A DNA stretch of 64,000 nt, taken from positions 124,001 to 188,000 of the forward strand of contig NZ_CP107797.1 of assembly GCF_036345995.1 (NCBI RefSeq), written 5' to 3'. Below the pieces are notes generated by a model. It made no database searches, was not told the DNA's origin, and was given only the letters and a program-made list of their open reading frames with translations. The position numbers and the translations under genes are program-made. Shown here piece by piece: positions 31,965 through 42,373 of this stretch; positions within the stretch are counted from its first letter, which is position 1, and every line of letters begins with the position of its first letter. This DNA is from Streptomyces sp. NBC_00557. GTDB taxonomy: Bacteria > Actinomycetota > Actinomycetes > Streptomycetales > Streptomycetaceae.

Positions 31965-33509
31965 ATGACCCAGCAGCACCAGCACGGTGGCCTGCACGAA
32001 CGTTTCCTGCGCGGGCTGGCCCGGTCCGCCGACCGCCCGGCCCTGCGCATCGGCGCCGAGACGATCACCTACCGCGACCTCCACCGCCAGGCCCTCACCT
32101 GGGCGGGATCCGTCGGTGACGCCGATGTCGTCGGCATCCTGGCGGGCAAGACGGTCACGGCGTACGCGGGCATTCTCGGCGCCCTGTACGCGGGTGCCAC
32201 CGTGGTCCCGCTGCACCCCGACTTCCCCGTGCTCCGCACCCGGCACATGCTCGAACTCTCCGGCGCCGGCGCCGTGATCGCCGACGAGCGCGGCCGGGCC
32301 GTCCTGGACGGCCTCGGCGACGACCTGCCCGCCCTGACGGTCGTCGACCCCGTGCCCGCCCGCGCCCTCACCGAGCCGCGCACCGGCACCGCGCCCTCCG
32401 ACACCGCCTACATGCTGTTCACCTCCGGTTCCACCGGCCGTCCCAAGGGCGTGCCGATCAGCCACGGCAGCACCCGTCACTACTTCGAACTGCTCGACCG
32501 CCGTTACGACTTCACCGCTGACGACGTCTTCTCGCAGACCTTCGACCTGAACTTCGACTGCGCGATGTTCGACCTGTTCTGCGCCTGGGGCGCCGGGGCC
32601 ACCGTCGACGTCACCCCGCAGACCGCCTACCTCGACCTGCCGGCGTACCTCGCCGGACACGGCGTCACCGTGTGGTTCGCCACGCCCAGCGCCATCTCCC
32701 TCGTCCGGCGTCTGGGCGGCCTGGCCCCCGGCTCGCTGCCCGGCCTGCGCTGGAGCTTCTTCGCCGGGGAGGCACTGCGGGCGCACGACGCCACCGACTG
32801 GCAGGCCGCCGCGCCCGCCTCCACCCTGGAGAACATCTACGGGCCGACCGAGCTGACCGTCACGATCACCGGGCACCGCTGGAACCCGGCGACCTCCCCC
32901 GAGCGCTGCGTCAACGGACTGGTTCCCATCGGCACGGTGCACGAGGGGCACGACCACGTCCTCGTCGACGAGGCCGACCAGGAGGTCGCCGTCGAGGGCG
33001 AGCTGCTGATCACCGGCCCCCAGCTGACGGCCGGCTACCTCGACCCCGCCGACGACGCCGGCCGCTTCGTGGCACGCGACGGCCGCCGCTGGTACCGCAC
33101 GGGCGACCGGGTGCGCCGGCTCCCCGACGGCGAGCTGGTCTACCTCGGACGGCTCGACTCCCAGGTGCAGATACAGGGTTGGCGGGTGGAACTCGCCGAG
33201 ATCGAGCACGTGCTGCGCTCCTGCGAAGGCGTGGAGGACGTGGTGGCCGTCGGCGCCCCCACCCCCTCCGGCACCGAACTCGTCGTCTACTACACCGGAG
33301 AGCCCCGCCCCGCCTCCCGGTTCGCCCGCGCCCTGCGCGAACTGCTGCCCAAGGGCATGCAGCCGCGCCACTACGAGCACCTGGCCGAGTTCCCCCTCAA
33401 CTCCAACCGCAAGGTGGACCGCAAGGAACTCACCCGGCGGTCCACAGCCCTCCTCGACCGCCCCGCCAGGCGCCCCGCGGCCACCGCGACGCCGGGGTCC
33501 GCGGGCTGA
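31965..33509 (+). CDS. Amino-acid adenylating enzyme (DltA/VinM-like AMP ligase)
   Basis: A 514-residue stand-alone adenylation enzyme. The P-loop motif is MLFTSGSTGRPKG, followed by ENIYGPTE, YRTGDRVRRLPDGELVYLGR and the terminal lysine motif NSNRKVDRKEL. The pocket segment QTFDLNFDCAMFD keeps the Asp that binds an alpha-amino group, as in DltA and VinM, so an amino acid rather than a carboxylic acid is the likely substrate. It has ACGGAGG four bases before ATG. No discrete carrier protein is visible nearby; the VinK-like acyltransferase is immediately upstream. Confidence 0.87.
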   Translation: MTQQHQHGGLHERFLRGLARSADRPALRIGAETITYRDLHRQALTWAGSVGDADVVGILAGKTVTAYAGILGALYAGATVVPLHPDFPVLRTRHMLELSGAGAVIADERGRAVLDGLGDDLPALTVVDPVPARALTEPRTGTAPSDTAYMLFTSGSTGRPKGVPISHGSTRHYFELLDRRYDFTADDVFSQTFDLNFDCAMFDLFCAWGAGATVDVTPQTAYLDLPAYLAGHGVTVWFATPSAISLVRRLGGLAPGSLPGLRWSFFAGEALRAHDATDWQAAAPASTLENIYGPTELTVTITGHRWNPATSPERCVNGLVPIGTVHEGHDHVLVDEADQEVAVEGELLITGPQLTAGYLDPADDAGRFVARDGRRWYRTGDRVRRLPDGELVYLGRLDSQVQIQGWRVELAEIEHVLRSCEGVEDVVAVGAPTPSGTELVVYYTGEPRPASRFARALRELLPKGMQPRHYEHLAEFPLNSNRKVDRKELTRRSTALLDRPARRPAATATPGSAG

Positions 33510-33516
33510 CCCGGGA

Positions 33517-33536
33517 CCCGCCCCGGCCGGGGCGGG
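33517..33536. terminator. Palindromic terminator between convergent genes
   Basis: CCCGCCCC-GGCC-GGGGCGGG is a perfect 20-bp palindrome just after the adenylating enzyme gene and before the convergent SDR. It can serve both directions. Confidence 0.6.
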
Positions 33537-33586
33537 CAGGCGCCGAGGCCCACCACCTGAGCGGCCGAACGCCCGCACCCGGCGGA

Positions 33587-34327
33587 TCAGATCATGAACC
33601 CGCCGTCCACGGCGATCGCCGTGCCCGTGATGAACCGTCCGCCCTCCCCGGCGAGATGGACGACGGTGGTGGCGATCTCCTCCGGGGTGCCGTAACGGCC
33701 CACCGCGGTCATCCGGGCCTGCAACTCCCCGCCGGGCCCCCCGGCCGGATTCATCTCCGTGTCCGTGGGACCGGGCTGCACCAGCACAGCCGTGATCCCC
33801 CGCCCGCCCAGATCGCGGGCCAGGCCCTTGGTCATGCCGGTGAGCGCGGCCTTGCTCATGGCGTACAGCGTCATGCCGGAGGAGGACACCCGCTCGGTGA
33901 CACATGTGCCGATGCTGATGATGCGGCCGCCCGGGCCCATGTACGCCGACGCCGCCTGCGCGGCGAGGAAGGGCCCGCGCGCGTTGACCGCCATGGCTCG
34001 GTCCAGCTCCTCCGTCGTCACCGCCTCCAGCGGCCCCCAGGGCAGCACGCCCGCGTTGTTGACAAGGATGTCGAGGCCGCCGAAGACCTCGGCCGTGTGG
34101 TCCACGGCGGCCCGCACCGCGGCCGGATCCGCACTGTCGGCATGGACGGTGACGGCGTGCCCGCCCTCGGCCGCGATCTCCTTGGCGATCTTCTCGGCAC
34201 CTTCCGCGTCCCGGTGGTAGGTCAGAGCCACCGATGCGCCCTCGGCCGCCAGCCGTTTGGAAACGGCGGCGCCGATCCCACGGCTGCCGCCGGTCACCAG
34301 TGCCACTTTTCCGGTCAGTTCACGCAT
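33587..34327 (-). CDS. SDR oxidoreductase (FabG-like)
   Basis: A 246-residue classical SDR: TGGSRGIG cofactor motif, NNAGVLPWG, YAMSKAAL with catalytic Tyr/Lys, and C-terminal ITGTAIAVDGGFMI. This is the common 3-oxoacyl-ACP reductase-like form found in many clusters. The ATG start at 34327 has GGAG upstream and aligns with family N-termini (ELTGKVALVTGG). It is convergent with the adenylating enzyme; a tailoring role is possible but unproven. Confidence 0.9.
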   Translation of the reverse strand: MRELTGKVALVTGGSRGIGAAVSKRLAAEGASVALTYHRDAEGAEKIAKEIAAEGGHAVTVHADSADPAAVRAAVDHTAEVFGGLDILVNNAGVLPWGPLEAVTTEELDRAMAVNARGPFLAAQAASAYMGPGGRIISIGTCVTERVSSSGMTLYAMSKAALTGMTKGLARDLGGRGITAVLVQPGPTDTEMNPAGGPGGELQARMTAVGRYGTPEEIATTVVHLAGEGGRFITGTAIAVDGGFMI

Positions 34328-34725
34328 TGTGGGGGGTTCTCCGTTCGTGTTCGTCCCATGGGGGCAACGACCCGGCCCAGGGGTGGACTGCCCCCTCGAA
34401 GGCAAACACTCGGCAATGCGCGGGGCAAGGCGCCCCGGAACCGGCGAGCGTCTGGGGGCCACGACAGGGGTTGCGCGGAGGAATGCCGCCGCACAAGAGA
34501 CAGGCAGCACCATTCCGCCTCGTCCCGGACAGCCGACGGTGGCCGGGGTCACCCCTGACCCCGGCCACCGTGAACCGCGATTCTCCACAACGGATCGAGC
34601 CCCGCTCGACGCGCGGTCGGCTCCCGTCCCACGGGCGACCTCTTCGCTCGAGCGGAAAACGAGCGGTGGCTGAGACAGTCTCCACGCGAGCCCGCTGACG
34701 TCTCCCGAGCAGTGAGGAGCCCCGC
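34328..34725. other. Intergenic region, divergent promoters only
   Basis: This ~400-bp stretch separates the minus-strand SDR and the plus-strand DUF805 gene. I see no gene or repeat in it; it presumably holds the two promoters. Confidence 0.6.
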
Positions 34726-35103
34726 ATGCACTGGTACACCGACGTGCTACGCAAGTACACCCTCTTCGAGGGCAGGGCGGCCCGCGAGGAGTACTGGGCG
34801 TTCACGCTGATCAGCGTGATGCTCGCGTTCACCCTGGCCGGCGTCGAGACCGCCATCGGGATCAGGCCGGTGCTCACCGCCGCCTACTCACTGGCGGTGC
34901 TCCTGCCGTCCATGGCCGTGGCCGTGCGCCGGCTGCACGACACCGGCCGCACCGGCTGGTGGCTGCTTCTCGCCCTGATTCCCGTCGCTGGAGCGATCGT
35001 GCTGATCATCTACCTCGCGGGCGACTCCGATCCGAAGACCAACGCCTACGGGGTTCCCGCCGCAGCCGGCCCGATGGGAACGGGCCGGGCGGCCACGGGC
35101 TGA
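34726..35103 (+). CDS. DUF805 family inner-membrane protein
   Basis: A 125-residue membrane protein starting WYTDVLRKYTLFEGRAAREEYWAF, the standard DUF805 (YhaH) opening. Three to four hydrophobic segments follow, with RRLHDTGRTGWW between them, the family hallmark. RBS is GTGAGGAG. Function unknown; often linked to stress or envelope. It is not obviously part of the polyketide pathway. Confidence 0.9.
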   Translation: MHWYTDVLRKYTLFEGRAAREEYWAFTLISVMLAFTLAGVETAIGIRPVLTAAYSLAVLLPSMAVAVRRLHDTGRTGWWLLLALIPVAGAIVLIIYLAGDSDPKTNAYGVPAAAGPMGTGRAATG

Positions 35104-35190
35104 CCGGCCGGCCCGGTCCCCGCCGGTGCCGTGGCCCGCACGTCAGCCGGCGGCCCTGCCCCCAGGCCGGCCGGTGACTCCGCCCGTGCG

Positions 35191-35574
35191 TCAGTCGGTG
35201 ATCTGGCTCGCGTGAATGGCGAGGACGCGCCACCCCTGCTCGGTGTGCACCCATGTGCGGGTGTAGCGCAGCTGCGTGACGTACTCGTAGCCGGCGTAGG
35301 AACCGGCGACGGTCAGCAGGGCCCGGGTGATGCCCGTGCTCCCCTCCACGATCACCTGTGCCGGTTCCACCTCCTCCAGCTTGTTGATGACCAGCGTGCC
35401 GTCTCGGAAGGACTCCAGATCCTGGGCCTTGGGGACCAGGGTGCCCTCGGGATCGACCCGGATGGACCGGTCGTCGAGTATCGCGTCCATCTCCACCACA
35501 TCGCAGCCGCGGTGCGCCGCCTGCAGCCTGTGCTCCGCCGCGAGCAGTTCGTCGATCGGACCGTGTGCGGACAT
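35191..35574 (-). CDS. SnoaL/NTF2-fold protein (DUF4440-like)
   Basis: A 127-residue alpha+beta cone protein: helical start (IDELLAAEHRLQAAHRGCDVVEMDAILDD), then strands ending YTRTWVHTEQGWRVLAIHASQ, the typical C-terminal signature of DUF4440/SnoaL-like proteins. The start at 35574 is preferred over an ATG at 35586 because AGGGA lies five bases upstream. Family members include polyketide cyclases and small ligand-binding proteins. Its promoter region is shared with the MFS gene and carries the TAGGGG motif, so it may be cluster-regulated. Confidence 0.8.
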   Translation of the reverse strand: MSAHGPIDELLAAEHRLQAAHRGCDVVEMDAILDDRSIRVDPEGTLVPKAQDLESFRDGTLVINKLEEVEPAQVIVEGSTGITRALLTVAGSYAGYEYVTQLRYTRTWVHTEQGWRVLAIHASQITD

Positions 35575-35683
35575 GGCGTCCCTCATCTCTTGTCGTCCGT
35601 GATGAGCCGCGTACGGCGGCTCTGCCTCGCATTCTGCGGAGCGCGGCGGCGGGCGGGCTACGCGCGCGGACCCCGCTCCTCGG

Positions 35684-35732
35684 TTTAAGGGTCACGCGCC
35701 TCAGCCCCTGCGTTTTCGGCCGGATTTAGGGG
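35684..35732. promoter_or_regulatory. TAGGGG/TTTAAGGG motifs in SnoaL-MFS divergent region
   Basis: TTTAAGGG at 35684-35691 and TAGGGG at 35727-35732 lie in the 350-bp gap between the divergent SnoaL-like and MFS genes. The rest of this gap shows no gene. Confidence 0.35.
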
Positions 35733-35926
35733 CCGCCTCGAGCGGGGACCCGGACGGCCCCGAGCCATGATCGACCGCGCCCGGCGAGGCTCGCAGGCAG
35801 CGCGGCCCCGCACGGCCCGCCGCTCCACCAGGACTCCAGTGGCGCTCAGTCGCGCGGTGGAACCCTCCCTTCGAATGCGCATCGTGCGCTGTCCCATGAC
35901 ATGCCAGAGTCCTGAGCGGAGTCGCC

Positions 35927-37381
35927 ATGAGCACTACTTCCACCCGGTCAGCTCCCGCCAGCGGAGCTATCGTCGGCGTACTCGCTGCGGCCGGAATCAT
36001 GGTCTCGCTGATGCAGACCCTGATCGTTCCTCTGATCCCCAAGCTGCCCGAGCTCCTGCACACCACGGCATCCAACGCCTCGTGGTCCATCACCGCGACG
36101 CTGCTCGTCGGCGCCGTGGCGACTCCGGTGGCCGGCAGGCTCGGCGACCTCTACGGAAAGCGCCTCATCCTCAACATCAGCCTCGTCGTGATGAGCGTGG
36201 GCTGCCTGGTCTGCGCCGTGTCCCACTCCCTGACGCCGATGGTGGTCGGTCGAGCGCTGCAGGGCTTCAGCATGGGCGTCATCCCGCTCGGCATCAGCGT
36301 GATGCGTGACGTCCTGCCGAAGGAGAAGCTCGGCCACGCGATGGCCATCATGAGCTCGTCGCTCGGCATCGGCGGCGCCCTGGGCCTGCCGATCGCGGCG
36401 GTCGTGGCCGAGAAGACCAACTGGCACGTGCTGTTCTGGGGCTCGGCGGCGCTCGGCGTCGTCGTTCTCCTCCTGACCCTGCTGATCGTGCCCGCCGTCG
36501 AGGCCCGCGGTACCGGTACCTTCGACGGCATCGGCGCCGTCGTCCTCTCCGCCGGCCTGGTCTGCCTGATGCTGGCCATCTCCAAGGGCGGCGACTGGGG
36601 CTGGGCCTCGCACACCACGCTCGGCCTGTTCGCCGCCTCCGCCGTGCTGCTGCTGGCCTGGTCGGCATGGGAGCTGCGGATCTCCTCCCCGCTCATCGAC
36701 CTGCGCACGTCCGCGCGTCGGCCGGTGCTGATGACCAACCTGGCCTCGATCGTGGTCGGCTTCGCCATGTACTCCAGCCAGCTGATCATTCCTCAGCTGC
36801 TGCAGCTGCCCAAGGCCACCGGCTTCGGCCTCGGCCAGTCGATGCTCGCCTCCGGCCTGTGGATGGCGCCCTCCGGCATCGTCATGATGGTCGCCTCGTC
36901 CTACGCGGCGAAGATCTCCGCGGCCCGCGGCCCGAAGGTGGCGCTGCTCGCCGGCTCCCTGGTGATCGCCGGCGGCTACGCGCTGGCGCTGCCGCTGATG
37001 GAGAACGTCTGGGGTGTCCTCGTCTTCAGCTGCGTCGTCACGGTCGGCGTCGGCTTCGCCTTCGCCTCCATGCCGGCCCTCATCATGAGCTCGGTGCCGC
37101 TCACCGAGACCGCCGCCGCCAACGGCCTCAACAGTCTGATGCGGGCCATCGGCACCTCCACGTCGTCCGCCGTGGTCGGCGTGATCCTGGCCCACATGAC
37201 CACCAAGCTCGGCCCGGTGGCCCTGCCGTCCGAGAACGGCTTCCGCACCGTCCTGCTGGTCAGCGCCGGTGTGGCGGTCCTGGCCGCGCTGGTCGTCCTC
37301 GCCATCCCCGGCCGTGAGCGCGTCGCCGCTGCCAAGCAGGCGGTGGCCCAGCCCCTCAAGGCGGACGCGGCCGCCAACTGA
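35927..37381 (+). CDS. MFS drug exporter
   Basis: A 484-residue major facilitator. It starts in membrane segment 1 (GVLAAAGIMVSLMQTLIVPLIPKLPELL), with motif A as GRLGDLYGKRLIL and motif C-like GSAALGVVVLLL; segment density suggests 14 helices (DHA2-type). RBS is GCGGAG. It sits at the right end of the polyketide region behind a TAGGGG site and ends in a strong hairpin. It is probably an exporter of the product. Confidence 0.9.
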   Translation: MSTTSTRSAPASGAIVGVLAAAGIMVSLMQTLIVPLIPKLPELLHTTASNASWSITATLLVGAVATPVAGRLGDLYGKRLILNISLVVMSVGCLVCAVSHSLTPMVVGRALQGFSMGVIPLGISVMRDVLPKEKLGHAMAIMSSSLGIGGALGLPIAAVVAEKTNWHVLFWGSAALGVVVLLLTLLIVPAVEARGTGTFDGIGAVVLSAGLVCLMLAISKGGDWGWASHTTLGLFAASAVLLLAWSAWELRISSPLIDLRTSARRPVLMTNLASIVVGFAMYSSQLIIPQLLQLPKATGFGLGQSMLASGLWMAPSGIVMMVASSYAAKISAARGPKVALLAGSLVIAGGYALALPLMENVWGVLVFSCVVTVGVGFAFASMPALIMSSVPLTETAAANGLNSLMRAIGTSTSSAVVGVILAHMTTKLGPVALPSENGFRTVLLVSAGVAVLAALVVLAIPGRERVAAAKQAVAQPLKADAAAN

Positions 37382-37404
37382 CCACCGCAGGCAACGTACG
37401 ACTC

Positions 37405-37437
37405 GCGGGCCGCACCGGGTTCTCCGGTGCGGCCCGC
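37405..37437 (+). terminator. Hairpin after second MFS exporter
   Basis: A perfect 14-bp stem (GCGGGCCGCACCGG and complement) with a 5-nt loop begins 23 nt after the MFS stop. Confidence 0.75.
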
Positions 37438-37482
37438 ACTGAATGCACCGGGGTACCGGACACGGCCGGCAGGAGCGGAACC

Positions 37483-37781
37483 ATGGTGAGCTGACCGGCA
37501 GGACGGCACTGGTGACGGGCGCGTCGCGCGGCATCGGCCGGGCCATCGCACTGCGGCTGGCCGCCGAGGGCGCACACGTCGCCGTGCACTACGGCAGCGA
37601 TGAGCAGGCCGCCGCCGACACCGTGGAGCAGACCGAGAAGGCGGGCGGCCGGGCCTTTCCCGTGCGGGCCCGATTCGGCGAACAGAACGCGGTGGACCGT
37701 CTGTTCGCGCAGCTCACCCCCGACCTCGACGGACGTGAGGGGCCTGCCGAGAAGGTCCGGCCGGCGGTCGACGGCGAGTAA
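37483..37781 (+). pseudogene. Decayed SDR gene fragment
   Basis: The ribosome site AGGAG and an ATG at 37483 are intact, but that frame stops after three codons. The SDR frame begins two bases later as GELTGRTALVTGASRGIG and runs through the Rossmann start to about residue 75, where homology ends before the NNAG motif. A one-base deletion at codon 2 plus loss of the C-terminal two thirds makes it non-functional. Confidence 0.8.
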
Positions 37782-37902
37782 GGGCGTGCCGTACGCGGGC
37801 ACGAGCGCCCCTCTAACGAGTCTGGCTAGCGTCCGGCCAGGTGCACGACTCATCCGGCGCCGCCCAGGGCTGTCCTCCGTACCGACAGGAGCCGATACGC
37901 GT

Positions 37903-39793
37903 ATGTCTGTGGAAACCACCGCGGCACCCGTGACGGGGAGGCCGCCCACCAAGGAGACCCGCCGTGTGGGCCAGGTCGTCATCCGGTTTGCGGGGGACTC
38001 GGGTGACGGTATGCAGCTCACGGGTGACCGGTTCACCTCGGAGACCGCGTCGTTCGGCAACGACCTTTCGACGCTGCCGAACTTTCCCGCCGAGATCCGT
38101 GCTCCGGCCGGCACTCTGCCCGGTGTGTCGTCGTTCCAGCTGCATTTCGCCGACCACGACATCCTCACCCCGGGTGACGCGCCGAACGTGCTGGTCGCGA
38201 TGAACCCGGCCGCGCTGAAGGCGAACATCGGCGATCTCCCGCGGGGTGCGGAGATCATCGTCAACACCGACGAGTTCACCAAGCGCGCCCTGCAGAAGGT
38301 CGGCTACGACGTCTCCCCGCTGGAGGACGGCACACTCGACGGCTACAGCCTGCACCCGGTGCCGCTGACCACGCTGACGGTGCAGGCGCTGAAGGACTTC
38401 GACCTGTCCCGCAAGGAGGCCGAGCGCAGCAAGAACATGTTCGCCCTCGGTCTGCTGTCGTGGATGTACCACCGGCCCACGGAGGGCACGGAGAAGTTCC
38501 TGAAGGCCAAGTTCGCGAAGAAGCCCGAGATCATGGCGGCGAACATCGCCGCGTTCCGGGCGGGCTGGAACTTCGGGGAGACGACGGAGGACTTCGCGGT
38601 CTCCTACGAGGTCGCCCCGGCGGCCGCCGCGTTCCCGACCGGTACCTACCGCAACATCTCCGGCAACCTGGCCCTGGCCTACGGCCTGATCACCGCCTCG
38701 CAGCAGGCCGATCTGCCGTTGTTCCTGGGCTCGTATCCGATCACCCCGGCCTCGGACATCCTGCACGAACTGTCCAAGCACAAGAACTTCGGGGTGCGCA
38801 CCTTCCAGGCGGAGGACGAGATCGCCGGGATCGGCGCGGCGCTGGGCGCGGCCTTCGGCGGCTCCCTGGCGGTGACCACCACCTCCGGCCCCGGCATCGC
38901 GCTCAAGAGCGAGACGATCGGGCTGGCGGTGTCTTTGGAGTTGCCGCTGCTGGTGGTGGACATCCAGCGGGGCGGGCCGTCGACGGGGCTGCCGACCAAG
39001 ACCGAGCAGGCGGACCTGTTGCAGGCGATGTTCGGCCGCAACGGTGAGGCGCCGGTGCCGATCGTGGCGCCGAAGACTCCGGCGGACTGCTTCGATGCGG
39101 CCCTGGAGGCGGCGCGGATCGCGCTGACCTACCGCACCCCGGTCATGCTGCTCTCGGACGGGTATCTGGCCAACGGGTCGGAGCCGTGGCGGATCCCGGA
39201 CCTTCAGGAGCTGCCCGACCTGCGGGTGCAGTTCGCCTCCGGCCCCAACCACACCCTGGACGACGGCACCGAGGTGTTCTGGCCGTACAAGCGTGATCCG
39301 CAGACGCTGGCGCGGCCGTGGGCGGTCCCGGGCACGCCGGGGCTGGAGCACCGTATCGGCGGGATCGAGAAGCAGGACGGCACCGGGAACATCTCCTACG
39401 ACCCGGCCAACCACGACTTCATGGTCCGCACCCGGCAGGCCAAGGTCGACGGCATCGCCGTCCCGGACGTGGAGGTCGACGACCCGCACGGCGCGGCCAC
39501 GCTGGTGCTGGGCTGGGGCTCGACGTATGGGCCGATCACGGCGGCGGTACGCAGGCTGCGCGCGGCCGGAGCCTCCATCGCGCAGGCGCACCTGCGTCAC
39601 CTCAACCCCTTCCCGCGGAATCTGGGCGAGGTCCTGGGCCGGTACGACACGGTGGTGATCCCGGAGATGAACCTCGGGCAGCTGGCCACCCTGATCCGGG
39701 CGAGGTACCTCATCGACGCCCGCTCCTACAACCAGGTCAACGGCATGCCGTTCAAGGCGGAACAGCTCGCCAAGGCGCTGAAGGAGGCCATCG

Positions 39794-39801
<8 letters not shown>
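37903..39801 (+). CDS. korA: 2-oxoacid:ferredoxin oxidoreductase, alpha subunit
   Basis: A 632-residue fused gamma-alpha subunit. The gamma domain is N-terminal (IRFAGDSGDGMQLTGDRF), and the alpha domain begins near residue 245 (GNLALAYGLITASQQADLPLFLGSYPITPASDILHEL), with QAEDEIAGIGAALGAAFGG and the CoA-region LEHRIGGIEKQDGTGNIS. With KorB it converts 2-oxoglutarate and CoA to succinyl-CoA, reducing ferredoxin. It overlaps korB by 8 bp. korAB is widespread in Streptomyces as a TCA-related enzyme, so a direct role in the polyketide cluster is not needed, though it could supply acyl-CoA. Confidence 0.95.
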
Positions 39802-40855
<1,054 letters not shown>

Positions 40856-40874
40856 CGACGGAGGCGTCGCCTCC

Positions 40875-41054
40875 TCAGGCGGCCGCCACGGCCTGCGCCG
40901 CCGGTGTCCGCATCACGCGGTGGGCCGTGAGCAGGCTGGTGCCGAGCGTGACCGCGGCGGACACCGCCACCACCGCGAGCCACGTGCGGGGCCCAGCGCC
41001 CGTCTGCGGAGGTGTACCCAGCACCACGACGGCACTGGCGCCGACCCGAACTCC
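40875..41054 (-). pseudogene. C-terminal remnant of an FtsX-like ABC permease
   Basis: This frame ends in WLAVVAVSAAVTLGTSLLTAHRVMRTPAAQAVAAA, which looks like the last transmembrane helix and cytoplasmic tail of FtsX/MacB-type permeases. Upstream, homology breaks off after about 59 residues and no start or further helices remain. Confidence 0.55.
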
Positions 41055-41213
41055 TCGTCCTGGCAGGCGACTTCGGGCCTGTCGGCCTTCCGGGCAGCGC
41101 CCGCTGGGCCGCCGCCGCTTCGCCCACATTCGGGGAGAGGAGCCCTGACGACCCCGCGGCCGATCAGCGGCGTGCCCCACGCACGGCCGCGAGTGCCGCG
41201 GCGACCTCCCGGA

Positions 41214-42263
41214 TCACCGTGCCGCAGGTCGCCCCGCGGACCGCCGTCCTGCCTCTCCGGTCACCACCGGCCGCACCTTGTCCAGCATCAGCTCCAGGAA
41301 CTGGTCGGGGTGGCGGAAGGACGCGAAATGGCTCGCGTCCCGGATGAGGGCGAAGTCCTTGACCGGCGCGGTGACTTCCGCCCAGTAGCGGCGGGCCGGC
41401 TCCGGCGGGGTGAGGACGTCGCAGTCGCCCTGGAAGAGGAAGAAGGGGATGCGGAAGGCGGTCCCGTCGGCGTATTCGTCGATCGTCGTCCCCTGCGGGC
41501 CGAGCTGCTCGGAGAAGTTCATCCCCTTCAGATAGGCGCGCAGGCCGCGCAGGGTGTGGAACGGGGAGAACCACAGGGAGCGGATGACGACCGTCTTCAT
41601 GGTTTCGTAGGTCAGCGGGTCGGTGGTGACCACGGTCTTCGCGTACTCCGACCACTCCTGCGGCGACCAGGCCGAGCGGTCCGGGCCGATCGACACCATC
41701 CGCGCCAGTTCCTTGCGCTTGCCCGCCTTCTCCAGCCGGGCCAGCAGCGCCTCGTACCCCGAGGTGTTGCGGCCGCCTTCCATGATGTTCTGGTCGGTGC
41801 CGACGTACGCCGAGTACAGCTCGGGGTGGTTGCGGGCCAGACGCAACCCGGTGACCGTACCGAAGCTGTTGGCGACGAGGAGGAGGCGGTCCACGCCGAG
41901 GCGGGCGCGGATGTGCTGGGTGACCTCCAGAGCGTCCTGGTAGACGCGGTCGAGGGTCATCTCGCCCTGGCCTTCGGCGCCGCCCGCCGCGTAGGTCTTG
42001 CCGGCTCCCCGCATGTCCCATCGGACGATCGTGAAGTGCCGCTCCCAGGCGCGGGTGCGCGGGGCGAAGACGAGGTTGGAGGCGCCGGGGCCGCCGTGTA
42101 CCTCCAGGATCACCGGGTTCGACAGGTCCTCTCCCCGGATCGAGATCCACTGGTCGATGCCGCCGATGCGCACGTAGGAGGACTCGTCGATGCCGTTCGC
42201 AGTGGTGATCGCGAGCTTCTTGGCGAGCGCGCGGCGCTTCAGCGCCCGGTAGGTCAGCAGCAT
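41214..42263 (-). CDS. Alpha/beta hydrolase (proline iminopeptidase-like)
   Basis: A 349-residue hydrolase with the oxyanion motif VHGGPGASN, a nucleophile elbow VANSFGT, and C-terminal acid and base near DCDVLTPPEPARRY and DASHFASF. The HGGPG sequence and length fit the S33 proline iminopeptidase group. ATG has GGGGGA upstream. It is divergent from a TetR gene, with a dyad between, so repression by that regulator is likely. In macrolactam pathways a S33 peptidase removes the protecting aminoacyl group, but this gene is separated from the PKS region by korAB and is more simply a TetR-controlled enzyme. Confidence 0.85.
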   Translation of the reverse strand: MLLTYRALKRRALAKKLAITTANGIDESSYVRIGGIDQWISIRGEDLSNPVILEVHGGPGASNLVFAPRTRAWERHFTIVRWDMRGAGKTYAAGGAEGQGEMTLDRVYQDALEVTQHIRARLGVDRLLLVANSFGTVTGLRLARNHPELYSAYVGTDQNIMEGGRNTSGYEALLARLEKAGKRKELARMVSIGPDRSAWSPQEWSEYAKTVVTTDPLTYETMKTVVIRSLWFSPFHTLRGLRAYLKGMNFSEQLGPQGTTIDEYADGTAFRIPFFLFQGDCDVLTPPEPARRYWAEVTAPVKDFALIRDASHFASFRHPDQFLELMLDKVRPVVTGEAGRRSAGRPAAR

Positions 42264-42301
42264 GGTGTTCCCCCAAAAACTGTTTACGTCGTCAGCAGAT
42301 G

Positions 42302-42318
42302 TGTTTACGGTATATACA
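42302..42318. promoter_or_regulatory. Candidate TetR operator
   Basis: TGTTTACGGTATATACA is an imperfect 17-bp dyad (TGTxTA...TAxACA) in the 110-bp divergent space between hydrolase and TetR genes. A second TGTTTAC occurs about 20 nt to the left. Confidence 0.5.
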
Positions 42319-42373
42319 GTTGTTGGGTGGAGTCAACAGGCGTCGCCCCAGCGGACGTCGAAGAGGAGGTCCC

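Noticed and set aside
37800..37830. CCCCTCTAACGAG before korA as another TAGGGG box
   Set aside because: The match is broken (TTAGAGGGG on the minus strand) and korA is a primary-metabolism gene, so I did not count it.
41214..42263. Hydrolase as the macrolactam deprotecting peptidase (VinJ-like)
   Set aside because: The HGGPG motif fits, but korAB and a pseudogene separate it from the PKS region and it has its own TetR control; evidence too weak.
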